Origin: CAZALT01 sp964485515
GTDB lineage: Bacteria > Actinomycetota > Acidimicrobiia > Acidimicrobiales > Acidimicrobilacustridaceae
NCBI GenBank assembly: GCA_964485515.1
Contig: CAZALT010000126.1
Span: 1-10,411, forward strand
Direction of reading: 5' to 3'
DNA: 10,411 bases
Shown here in pieces: positions 1 to 6,383 of this stretch. Position 1 is the first letter of the stretch, and each line of letters begins with the position of its first letter. Below the pieces are notes generated by a model. The model did not search any database. It worked only from the letters and a program-made list of their open reading frames with translations, and had not been told where the DNA came from. A program made the translations under genes and the position numbers.

Positions 1-105
1 CACTTTCCGCGGATGCGCGGCGACCATCACCTCACCCAACCGGTGGATCCAGGCTCAGTGCCACCTGGGGCAAGGGTGAGCGCAAGCCAACGGGGAGACC
101 AGACG

Positions 106-1311
106 ATGAGCATCACCACGCGCGACGACCTCTTCTACGACCCGTACGACCCGGTGTTGCAGTTCGATCCGTTTCCGGCGTTCGCTCGTCTGCGCGAGGA
201 AGCGCCGCTCTACTACAACCCAGAGCACGACTTCTTCGCGGTGAGCCGGTTCGACGACGTGGAGGCCGTGCTGAAGGACCCCGGCACGTACAGCTCGGCC
301 AAAGGCGGCGTGCTCGAGCTGATCAAGCTCGACATGGACCTCCCGTCCGGGGTGTTCATCTTCGAGGACCCACCCATCCACACGATGCACCGCGGCCTGC
401 TGTCGCGGGTGTTCACCCCCAAGAAGATGAACGCGCTCGAGCCCCAGATCCGCACCATGTGCCAGGAGACCCTCGACCCCATCGTGGGCACCGACCGGCT
501 CGACTTCGTGCTCGACCTCGGGGCCCGGCTTCCGATGGCCGTGATCGGCATGTTGCTCGGCATACCTGTCGAGGACCAAGAGGAGCTCCGGGTCCACAAG
601 GACGAAGGGATCCGACGCGAGGAAGGCAAGCCGGGCGAGTTCACCGAGGACCAGTTCGCCGACGCAGCGTTCTTCGACGAGTACATCAACTGGCGGCGCA
701 AGCACCCGTCCGACGACCTGATGACCGAGCTCATGGTCGCCGAGTTCGAGGACGACAAGGGCGTCACCCGCACGCTCACCCACGATGAGCTGTTGATCTT
801 CGTGAACATCCTCGCCACCGCCGGCAACGAGACGACCAACCGCGTCATCGGCCACATGGGCAAGAACCTGGGCCTGCACCCGGACCAGCGCCACGAGATC
901 GCCGCTGACCCCTCCCTGATCCCCAACGCGGTCGAGGAGCTGATGCGCTACGAGCCGCCCGCTCTCCAGGCGTGCCGCACGGTCACCCGCGACGTCGAGC
1001 TGTACGGCCAGATCGTCCCGGAGGGCGCCATCATGATGGCGATCATGGCGTCGGCCAACCGCGACAGCCGGGTGTTCCCGCCCGACGGTGACGCCTTCGA
1101 CATCCACCGCCAGATCAACCACCACCTGACCTTCGGCCACGGCATCCACTTCTGCCTCGGCGCCGCGCTGGCACGCCTCGAAGCACGGGTTGCCATGGAC
1201 GAGATCCTCAAGCGGTGGCCCGACTGGGAGGTCGACTTCGACAACGCCAAGATGGACAGCTCCCAGGTTCGGGGCTGGGCCACCCTGCCCGTCCACCTCC
1301 CGACCGCCTGA
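106..1311 (+). CDS. Cytochrome P450, soluble bacterial class
   Basis: Haem-thiolate monooxygenase of 401 residues, the usual size of a soluble bacterial P450. It would insert one oxygen atom into a substrate, with electrons from a ferredoxin/reductase pair not encoded here. Visible marks are the I-helix oxygen-activation motif AGNETT (A239-T244), the K-helix ExxR (E278-R281), and the haem loop FGHGIHFCLG with the iron-ligand cysteine at C350. There is no signal peptide or membrane anchor, so it is cytosolic. The frame is open back to position 13, but I chose the ATG at 106 because GGGGAGA lies just upstream and the protein then begins with a typical P450 N-terminus (a DPYDPVLQFDPFPAFARLR-type stretch). 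It is the first gene of a plus-strand set with a dioxygenase and a hydratase, which suggests oxidation of a hydrophobic compound. Family is certain; CYP subfamily and substrate are not assignable by eye. Confidence 0.96.
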   Translation: MSITTRDDLFYDPYDPVLQFDPFPAFARLREEAPLYYNPEHDFFAVSRFDDVEAVLKDPGTYSSAKGGVLELIKLDMDLPSGVFIFEDPPIHTMHRGLLSRVFTPKKMNALEPQIRTMCQETLDPIVGTDRLDFVLDLGARLPMAVIGMLLGIPVEDQEELRVHKDEGIRREEGKPGEFTEDQFADAAFFDEYINWRRKHPSDDLMTELMVAEFEDDKGVTRTLTHDELLIFVNILATAGNETTNRVIGHMGKNLGLHPDQRHEIAADPSLIPNAVEELMRYEPPALQACRTVTRDVELYGQIVPEGAIMMAIMASANRDSRVFPPDGDAFDIHRQINHHLTFGHGIHFCLGAALARLEARVAMDEILKRWPDWEVDFDNAKMDSSQVRGWATLPVHLPTA

Positions 1312-1527
1312 CCAGGAGCGTCGAACTCCGCGCCGACCGGCGTGCGAACGTCGCGCTCGCCGTAGACGTCGCTGATGCGTTGTCCGCCTCGGCGTTGCCG
1401 GCGGTCCCGATAGAGGGGTAGCCGAGTACCTGGCAAGCATCGTCGAGAGGCCAGACCAGAGCGGCGGTGGCGCACCGACGTGGTCGGCGGCGAGTACGCG
1501 TGCTCGGGTGCCTGCGGATCGCTCCGC

Positions 1528-1558
1528 TGTGTATGATTTCCAATACTTGATTTTCTTC
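1528..1558 (+). promoter_or_regulatory. Possible promoter for dioxygenase-hydratase pair
   Basis: A short AT-rich patch stands out in otherwise GC-rich DNA 30-60 bases before the dioxygenase start. It contains TATGAT (1532-1537), one mismatch from the sigma-70-type -10 consensus, within an imperfect inverted repeat GTAT-N8-ATAC (1531-1546). No convincing -35 box is visible about 17 bases upstream. The rest of the P450-dioxygenase gap (from 1312) shows nothing I can assign, so the two genes may be transcribed separately. Inference from base composition and one hexamer only. Confidence 0.3.
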
Positions 1559-1572
1559 GACCGGGCTCGAGG
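1555..1572. promoter_or_regulatory. Imperfect inverted repeat before dioxygenase gene
   Basis: CTTCGA-CCGGGC-TCGAGG is an imperfect inverted repeat (5 of 6 arm bases pair) with a 6-base spacer. It sits just before the dioxygenase start and runs into its AGGAG ribosome binding site. It resembles the perfect palindrome at 4472-4487 (CCTCGACCGTTCGAGG) in front of the luciferase-like monooxygenase gene, but the spacers differ (6 versus 4). A shared operator for the local GntR regulator is possible; TCGA-rich chance matches are common in such DNA. Confidence 0.2.
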
Positions 1573-1587
1573 AGCGAAGGGCGAGAC

Positions 1588-2538
1588 GTGGCGTCGATCG
1601 AGGTGCTGGCACTGGCGGACGACCTGCCCTTCGGGGCGCGGATCCGGGGGGTCACCTACGCGACGCTCGGCGACACGGCGGTTCGCCAGGAGATCGCCGA
1701 GGTGTTCGACGATCGGGGCGTCGTCGTCTTCGAAGACGTCGAGTCCTCGAGCGAGATGCAGGTCGCGATCAGCAAGGTGTTCGGTCCTCTGAAGGACCAT
1801 CCGGTCGCCGCGGTGGAGCGGGTCGAGGCCGAGAGGTACCCGGGCGTCATCGTCATCCGCACCAACGGCGCCGGCACGATCGTCGAGGTCGACGGGGAGC
1901 GGCTGGTGACCTGGCAGCCGTGGCACTTCGACCACAGCTACAACGATGAGCTGAACCGGGCCGGGGTCCTGCGGGCGGAGACCATCGCACCGACGAAGGG
2001 CCTCACGGCCTTCATGGACGGCATCCAGGTCTACCGCGCCATGGACCCGGCGATCCGGGCCGCGATCGAGGGCAAGGAACTGCTCTACAGCCTCGACCTG
2101 CGCTTCTCGGAGCAGCGGTACGGCCTGCCGGAGAACTTCCGCGTGATCCAGGACAAGAGCGGGGCGACCGGCAAGCAGCCCGAGGGACAGCCCCTGGCGG
2201 TGCACCCGGCCGTGTGGACCCGCCCGACCGGCGAGAAGGTCCTGCACCTGTCGCCGTACGGGAGTCGCGGCATCGACGGCATGGACGACGACGAGGCCTT
2301 CGTGCTGCTGAAGCGGGTGTGGGCCGAGGTCGAGCGGGTCATGCAGCCGTACTTCCACTCCTGGAAGCCCACCGACATGTTGATCTGGGACAACACCCGC
2401 ACGCTGCATCAGGCCTGCGGATGTGATCCCGACGACGAGCGAGTCATGCATCGCACGACCATCAGCGGCGACTACGGCTTCGGCCGCTGGCAGGCCGAGC
2501 CTGACGTGACCCTCCTGGCCGACGCGGGGGCGAGGTGA
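1588..2538 (+). CDS. TauD/TfdA-family Fe(II)/2-oxoglutarate-dependent dioxygenase
   Basis: Non-haem iron oxygenase of 316 residues, slightly longer than TauD or TfdA (about 280-290). Family members couple decarboxylation of 2-oxoglutarate to hydroxylation of a substrate, often with loss of a leaving group (taurine, 2,4-D, alkyl sulfates). The facial triad is complete: H113-x-D115 in WHFDHSY and the distal H274 in the NTRTLHQ segment after IWDN. The 2-oxoglutarate-binding arginine region ERVMHRTTISGD (R285, R289) matches the TauD C-terminus. The start is GTG with GAGGAGCGAAGGG upstream. The end overlaps the next gene by four bases (GTGA), so the hydratase is probably translationally coupled. 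No signal peptide; cytosolic. Family assignment is strong. The substrate is unknown, and nothing here shows a 2,4-D or taurine preference. Confidence 0.94.
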   Translation: MASIEVLALADDLPFGARIRGVTYATLGDTAVRQEIAEVFDDRGVVVFEDVESSSEMQVAISKVFGPLKDHPVAAVERVEAERYPGVIVIRTNGAGTIVEVDGERLVTWQPWHFDHSYNDELNRAGVLRAETIAPTKGLTAFMDGIQVYRAMDPAIRAAIEGKELLYSLDLRFSEQRYGLPENFRVIQDKSGATGKQPEGQPLAVHPAVWTRPTGEKVLHLSPYGSRGIDGMDDDEAFVLLKRVWAEVERVMQPYFHSWKPTDMLIWDNTRTLHQACGCDPDDERVMHRTTISGDYGFGRWQAEPDVTLLADAGAR

Positions 2539-3419
2539 CGCTCGCACCCGAGGACCTCGACAGCGCCGACATCGAGCTCGACAGCGCCGACATCGAGCTC
2601 GGCATCGGCGTCGACCCCCAGCCGTACTACGTCGATCCCGACGAGGTCGTCGCCTTCGCTCTGGCCGTCAGCGAACACGACCCTCGGTACCTCGACGGTG
2701 GAGCGGCTCCGCCGAGCTACTCGGTCGTACCCGCGGCCCCGGCGGTCCGTTCGCTGGCCATCTACTCGGCACCGATCCAAGCCGCCACGCGAGCGATGGT
2801 CCACGGTGAGCAGGACATGGTCGTCCATCGACCGATCGTCCCCGGCACCTGGGTGCACACGTCGGTCGAGCGGATCGGTGTCGTGCCGAGTCGCGCCGGG
2901 CTCTCGGTCGAACAGGTCGTCCGCACGGTGAACGACGACGGCGAGCTGCTCGTCGAGCACCATTGGGTGCCGATGCTCATCGGTGCGGCAACGGGAGAGG
3001 CGCGGGGGGTGCCGATGCCCGACCACACGTTCCCCGAAGATGCCCGGGCGCGGCCGGTCGGCCAGGCGACGGCACCCACGACGCGCGACCTGACCTTTCG
3101 CTACGCCGGGGCGTCGAGCGACCGCACGCCTATGCACGTCAGCGACGTAGCGGCCCGGGAGATGGGGTTCCCACGGAAGTTCAACCAGGGGCTCTGCACG
3201 TTCAGCTTCGCGGCCCGCATGCTGGTCGATCTGGTCGCCGGCGGCGATGCGACGCGCCTGGCGCGGTTCGCGGTGCGGTTCTCGGCCCCGGCGTATCCCG
3301 GCGATGACATCGAGCTGGCGGTGTTCGAGATCGGCGAGGGGAGCTACGCCTTCGAGGTGACGTCCGGTGGCCAGCTCGTGTTACGCCACGGCCGCGCCGA
3401 GCTACGACCCGAGGCGTGA
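2535..3419 (+). CDS. MaoC-like double hot-dog hydratase (hydratase-2 type)
   Basis: A 294-residue protein with the layout of a tandem hot-dog (R)-specific enoyl-CoA hydratase. The N-terminal half (about 30-165) looks like the substrate-holding, non-catalytic fold, starting around PYYVDPDEVVAFALAVSEHD. The C-terminal half (about 180-294) carries the hydratase-2 signature: SSDRTPMH, with the D196/H201 dyad at the five-residue spacing known from MFE-2-type hydratase 2, followed by GFPRKFNQGLCT. It would hydrate a trans-2-enoyl-CoA in a beta-oxidation-like step. Start is the GTG at 2535, overlapping the dioxygenase stop, with a purine-rich GGGGGCGAG upstream; the first 25 residues are acidic and contain a duplicated heptad. 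Actinobacterial relatives act in fatty-acid and steroid side-chain breakdown, but the substrate here is unproven. Confidence 0.87.
   Translation: MTLAPEDLDSADIELDSADIELGIGVDPQPYYVDPDEVVAFALAVSEHDPRYLDGGAAPPSYSVVPAAPAVRSLAIYSAPIQAATRAMVHGEQDMVVHRPIVPGTWVHTSVERIGVVPSRAGLSVEQVVRTVNDDGELLVEHHWVPMLIGAATGEARGVPMPDHTFPEDARARPVGQATAPTTRDLTFRYAGASSDRTPMHVSDVAAREMGFPRKFNQGLCTFSFAARMLVDLVAGGDATRLARFAVRFSAPAYPGDDIELAVFEIGEGSYAFEVTSGGQLVLRHGRAELRPEA
2556..2597 (+). repeat. In-frame 21-bp perfect tandem duplication
   Basis: Two identical 21-base units (2556-2576 and 2577-2597) encode LDSADIE twice, at residues 8-21 of the MaoC-like hydratase. Because the unit is a multiple of three, the frame is kept. It lies before the first hot-dog fold and probably only lengthens a flexible acidic N-terminus. 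Perfect identity, including third positions, suggests a recent slippage event. Confidence 0.95.
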
Positions 3420-3437
3420 TCCGGGCGAGACCGACCG

Positions 3438-3664
3438 TCATCGGCCGCGGTGATCGACGCGACCGGGGTCCTTGGGGTGCGTCATGGAGTGGACGGGCGG
3501 TGCGGGCTGCTGGGGCACCGCGGCCTCGATGTCGGTCCGAGCGCGACGCCACCACTCGATGAGTGCGTCTTCGGTGGCGTCGTCGAAGCGGTCGGTGAAC
3601 GACGGGTCCCGTCGAGCACATGCGGCCCGGTCGGGCCGGTGCCGCCCACGACCAGGATCTGCAC
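3438..3664 (-). pseudogene. Internally deleted NAD(P)-binding Rossmann/epimerase-like gene
   Basis: On the minus strand a GTG at 3664, two bases after the GntR stop, opens a reading frame beginning MQILVVGGTGPTGPHVLDG. This is the glycine-rich beta-alpha-beta start of an atypical SDR/NAD-dependent epimerase. After about 19 codons (near 3608) the frame turns into low-quality sequence. A different frame then runs from 3608 for 56 codons to a TGA at 3438-3440 and looks like a genuine C-terminus, with FDDATEDALIEWWRRA and GC-rich third positions. Intact relatives are about 300 residues or more, so some 200 or more residues are missing. The simplest reading is an internal deletion that joined the two ends out of frame. 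That the tail belongs to the same gene is inference. Position suggests it once formed an operon with gntR. Confidence 0.6.
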
Positions 3665-3667
3665 GGT

Positions 3668-4330
3668 TCAGTCGCCTTCGATCACATCGCGACTCGTGAG
3701 GTCCGCGATGACGAGCTCGGCGAGCCGTCGAGCATCGGCCTGACGCTGCTCGGATGCACCTCGGCCGTCACCGGTCGCGATGGCGTCGATGACCTTCTGG
3801 TGGCTCTCGACGAGCTCGTCGCGGGATCGCACAGCGCTGCGCTGGGCCGCCCACTCGAGGAAGTGGCCGAATCCGCGTAGCTCGGCGCGCAGCCGGGGAG
3901 TGGCGCCGGCGCGATGCTCGGCTCGGTGGATCTCGGTGCTCAGCTCCTCGTGACGGCCGTGTGCATCGACCGGGCTGGAGCGGAGCTCATCGAGCTTGTG
4001 GCGCAGGTCGGCGACGATCTCGGGGTCGGGGTCCCGGGCGATGCGGGCGACGGCGACGCCGCTGAGCATGCCCCACACGTGGAAGTCGGCAAGCAGCGTG
4101 TGGGCGTCGAAGTGCTCGATGTAGGCGGCTCGATGGACTTGGCTGGAGATGACGCCGTCTCGTTCGAGGAGGGACAGGGCCTCGCGAACCGGTGTGATGC
4201 TGACCCCCAGCTCGGTGGCCACGCCCTCGACGTCGATGCGGTCACCCGGACGCAGGCGACCTTCGAAGATCTCGCGCTGCACGTGGTCCACCACGGCCTG
4301 GCTCGTCTTGACCCGCTTGAGCGTCGCCAC
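3668..4330 (-). CDS. GntR-family transcriptional regulator, FCD subfamily
   Basis: A 220-residue one-component regulator. The N-terminal winged helix (about 9-75) has the GntR pattern: SQAVVDHVQREIFEGRLRPG, then the recognition helix in LGVSITPVREALSLLERDG. The C-terminal part (about 80-215) is all-helical and fits an FCD ligand domain in length and layout. By eye the usual FCD metal ligands are incomplete: H135 and H177 are present, but Ser131 and Asp199 stand where Asp and the last His are expected. Start choice is uncertain. The frame is open to an ATG at 4378, but those 16 extra residues are encoded by an AT-rich tandem repeat, so I prefer the GTG at 4330; neither has a good Shine-Dalgarno. 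It is divergent from the monooxygenase/SDR pair and probably controls it, perhaps also itself and the upstream oxygenase genes. Confidence 0.9.
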   Translation of the reverse strand: MATLKRVKTSQAVVDHVQREIFEGRLRPGDRIDVEGVATELGVSITPVREALSLLERDGVISSQVHRAAYIEHFDAHTLLADFHVWGMLSGVAVARIARDPDPEIVADLRHKLDELRSSPVDAHGRHEELSTEIHRAEHRAGATPRLRAELRGFGHFLEWAAQRSAVRSRDELVESHQKVIDAIATGDGRGASEQRQADARRLAELVIADLTSRDVIEGD

Positions 4331-4346
4331 GGGGACGCAGACTACT

Positions 4347-4374
4347 TCGAAAATCGAAAATCGAAAATCGAAGA
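4347..4374. repeat. 7-bp AT-rich tandem repeat, four copies
   Basis: TCGAAAA is repeated at 4347, 4354 and 4361, with a fourth copy at 4368 changed to TCGAAGA. The block is bracketed by CTTCGA (4345-4350) and TCGAAG (4368-4373), so the whole is also an inverted repeat. Its AT content contrasts with the surrounding DNA. It lies 17-44 bases before the preferred gntR start and would otherwise encode the N-terminus MIFDFRFSIFE. It could be a regulator site, a slippage-prone leader, or a copy of a dispersed repeat. Confidence 0.9.
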
Positions 4375-4471
4375 TCATCGCACGGAGGCGATGCGCTGCT
4401 CCGCGGGCTTGGCTTCTCCTGGGGCCCGCAGCGTGGAGCTCGAGACGAGGACCGCGCCGTCAAGGCCCGAA

Positions 4472-4487
4472 CCTCGACCGTTCGAGG
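4472..4487. promoter_or_regulatory. 16-bp perfect palindrome, candidate GntR operator
   Basis: CCTCGA-CCGT-TCGAGG is a perfect six-base inverted repeat with a four-base spacer. It lies 54 bases before the luciferase-like monooxygenase start in the divergent gntR/monooxygenase intergenic region. Dimeric GntR proteins bind short inverted repeats in such regions, so this is the best operator candidate. It could instead form a small hairpin in the leader RNA. A related imperfect repeat precedes the dioxygenase gene at 1555-1572. Confidence 0.35.
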
Positions 4488-4541
4488 CTGGACCCGCATG
4501 CCGGTCCGCGCCGTGGCTCGCTGATCGGAGAGACTCGCGCC

Positions 4542-5453
4542 ATGACCCTGCGATTCGTCTTCCACTACCCCGAGACCAGCGGTGCCGACGGGGACATGCT
4601 CGACTCGGGTGGCCTCGTCGAGGTCGCCCAGGCCGCCGAAGCCGCCGGCTTCGACACCCTGGCCCTCACCGAGCACCCCATACCCGGGGCTCGCTGGCTC
4701 GACAACGGCGGCCACCAGAGCCTCGACCCGTTCGTCGCGCTTGGCTTCGTCGCCGCGGCCACGACCCGTCTCCGCCTGCTCACCCACCTGGCCCTGGCGC
4801 CGTACCGCAATCCGTTCGTGCTGGCCAAGGCCGCGTCGACGGTCGACAAGCTTTCGGGCGGGCGCTTCATCCTCGGACTGGGCGCCGGTTACCAGAAGTC
4901 GGAGTTCTACGCCCTGGGAGTATCGCTCGACGAGCGCGGCGCGTTGTTCGACGAGGTCCTCGACGTTCTGCCACTGCACTGGAAAGGCGAGCCGTTCAGC
5001 TACGAAGGCCTGCACTTCACCGCCCGCGACGTGGTCGCCCTGCCCAAACCGGTGCAGGACCCCATCCCGATCTGGATCGGCGGGAACTCCAAGGCCGCCC
5101 GTCGGCGCGTGGTCGAGCGAGCCCAGGGGTGGATGCCCATGATCGGACCCGCCGAGCTGGCCAAGACCACCCAGACCGCGACGTTGGCCACCATCGAAGA
5201 CGTCGCCGCCGCCATCGCCGAGCTCGAGCAGGACGCGACTGAGGCGGGACGCAACGAGCCGATCGACTACCTGACGTCGTACGACGAGGCTTCCCTCCGA
5301 GATGCCGCCGGCGACGTCGAGCGGCACCGCGACGCCTTCGGCAGGATCGAGGACGCCGGGCTCACGAACGTCATCGTCTCCCACGTCCGCGACGAACCCA
5401 GCGTCGTGCTCGACTGGATCGCCGCGTTCGGCGAGACCTACATCGCCCGATGA
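4542..5453 (+). CDS. Luciferase-like (LLM) monooxygenase, probably F420-dependent
   Basis: A 303-residue TIM-barrel flavin-type oxidoreductase of the bacterial luciferase superfamily. Features are AAEAAGFDTLALTEHP near the N-terminus, ATTRLRLLTHLALAPYRNPF, the hallmark KLSGGRFILGLGAGY (about residues 104-118), RGALFDEVLDVL, and a later PIPIWIGGNSKAARRRV segment. The short-chain architecture resembles actinobacterial proteins usually annotated as F420-dependent (the TIGR03619-type group). FMN dependence cannot be excluded, and no cofactor gene is nearby. The frame is open far upstream, but the ATG at 4542 has GGAGAGA at a good distance and begins the conserved barrel, so the upstream part is excluded. 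The SDR gene overlaps its stop (ATGA), so the two are probably translationally coupled and act on the same compound. Confidence 0.92.
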   Translation: MTLRFVFHYPETSGADGDMLDSGGLVEVAQAAEAAGFDTLALTEHPIPGARWLDNGGHQSLDPFVALGFVAAATTRLRLLTHLALAPYRNPFVLAKAASTVDKLSGGRFILGLGAGYQKSEFYALGVSLDERGALFDEVLDVLPLHWKGEPFSYEGLHFTARDVVALPKPVQDPIPIWIGGNSKAARRRVVERAQGWMPMIGPAELAKTTQTATLATIEDVAAAIAELEQDATEAGRNEPIDYLTSYDEASLRDAAGDVERHRDAFGRIEDAGLTNVIVSHVRDEPSVVLDWIAAFGETYIAR

Positions 5454-6319
5454 GCTGGTTCGAAGAACGTTCACGACTCGACGGCACGGTCGCCGTGGTC
5501 ACCGGCGGCGGGGGAGGTCTCGGCGAGGCGATCGTGCGTGACCTCAGCGCCAACGGCGTGCGCATCGCGGCGGTCGACATCGACCCCGAAGGTGTCGAGC
5601 GGATCGCGGACCTGCCCGAGGCGATCGCGGTCCACGGCGACGTCCGAGACCCCGAGGTCCTCGACCAGCTCTTCGCCCGGGTCGATGAGCGCTGGGGGCG
5701 CCTCGACACCCTCGTCAACGTGGTCGGCGGCACCTTCCGGGCGCCGTTCGTCGACACCACCCCCAAGGGGTGGGACGCGCTGCTGCGCGTCAACCTCATG
5801 CACGTCCTCCACGCGTGCTCGCTCGCCGTGCCCCGCATGCGCGACGGGTCCGCGGGCGGCAGCATCGTCAACCTCACCACCATCGAGTGCCATCGGGCCG
5901 CGCCGGGCTTCGCCGTGTACTCGGCGGCGAAGGCCGCGGTCGAGCAGTTCGCCCGCACCCTTGCCGTCGAGGTCGCCCCCTACGGGATACGGGTGAACAA
6001 CGTGGCCCCCGACTTCACCCCGACGCCGGTCATGCAGCGGCTCATGCCCGAGGGCGCCTCGATCATGTCCGACGACGCCATCGGGGTCGGCATCCCCATG
6101 GGTCGGGCCGGAGAGGTGACCGACGTCTCGAACGCGGTGGTGTTCTTGGCCTCGGCGCTGTCGTCCTACGTCACCGGCACCACCATCCACCCCGACGGCG
6201 GGACCCACGCCTCATCGGGCTGGTTCAACTGGCCCGATCACGGCTGGGGCAACAACGTCCCGCCGCACGTCGTACCGCACCTGTTCGCCGAGTCGAAGAA
6301 CGACACCGAGACCCGATGA
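5450..6319 (+). CDS. Short-chain dehydrogenase/reductase, classical SDR
   Basis: NAD(P)-dependent oxidoreductase of 289 residues that would interconvert an alcohol and a ketone. Visible elements are the cofactor loop TGGGGGLG (T18-G25), an acidic residue at the end of the second strand (D43 in AAVDID) that favours NAD(H), D64, NVVGG (N90-G94) in place of the usual NNAG, N115, and the catalytic Y157-x3-K161 in YSAAK. The residue 13 before the tyrosine, normally the catalytic serine, is Thr144. The C-terminus is slightly extended and rich in Trp, Asn, Pro and His (WFNWPDHGWGNNVPPHVV), which may shape the active site or an oligomer contact. The ATG overlaps the stop of the monooxygenase gene. 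Family is certain; substrate is unknown. Confidence 0.94.
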   Translation: MSWFEERSRLDGTVAVVTGGGGGLGEAIVRDLSANGVRIAAVDIDPEGVERIADLPEAIAVHGDVRDPEVLDQLFARVDERWGRLDTLVNVVGGTFRAPFVDTTPKGWDALLRVNLMHVLHACSLAVPRMRDGSAGGSIVNLTTIECHRAAPGFAVYSAAKAAVEQFARTLAVEVAPYGIRVNNVAPDFTPTPVMQRLMPEGASIMSDDAIGVGIPMGRAGEVTDVSNAVVFLASALSSYVTGTTIHPDGGTHASSGWFNWPDHGWGNNVPPHVVPHLFAESKNDTETR

Positions 6320-6329
6320 TCGCGGGCTC

Positions 6330-6377
6330 GCCCCAACACGGTGACCCACCGCGCGGCGACCCCCGGTGTGGTGGGGC
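6330..6377. terminator. Possible bidirectional terminator between convergent genes
   Basis: The 64 bases between the SDR stop and the stop of the convergent WD40-KAP gene contain an interrupted inverted repeat. GCCCCA-ACAC (6330-6339) pairs with GTGT-GG-TGGGGC (6366-6377), giving a 6 bp plus 4 bp stem with a two-base bulge and a GC-rich loop that can fold further. There is no U-tract on either side, so it is not a classical intrinsic terminator. Placement between converging genes is the main support. Confidence 0.35.
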
Positions 6378-6383
6378 AGCCGA

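Noticed and set aside
49..68. Small inverted repeat CCAGG...CCTGG before the P450 start
   Set aside because: A five-base stem with competing pairings in GC-rich DNA; no support as a terminator or regulatory element.
1312..1420. A minus-strand stretch after the P450 gene that reads like protein (RISDVYGERDVRTPVGAEFD)
   Set aside because: GC-rich third positions hint at an old gene remnant, but the stretch is short, has no start and no recognisable family, and the plus strand also gives a plausible reading there.
55..2547. An 830-codon open frame on the minus strand across the P450 and dioxygenase genes
   Set aside because: It is antisense to two well-supported enzyme genes and has no recognisable domain. 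Its composition (runs of Asp, Val, His, Arg, Gly) is what GC-rich coding DNA gives in the complementary frame.
3914..5242. Long plus-strand frames running through gntR into the monooxygenase gene
   Set aside because: One is antisense to gntR and out of frame with the monooxygenase; the other is an upstream extension of the monooxygenase frame. The ATG at 4542 with its ribosome binding site explains the real gene.
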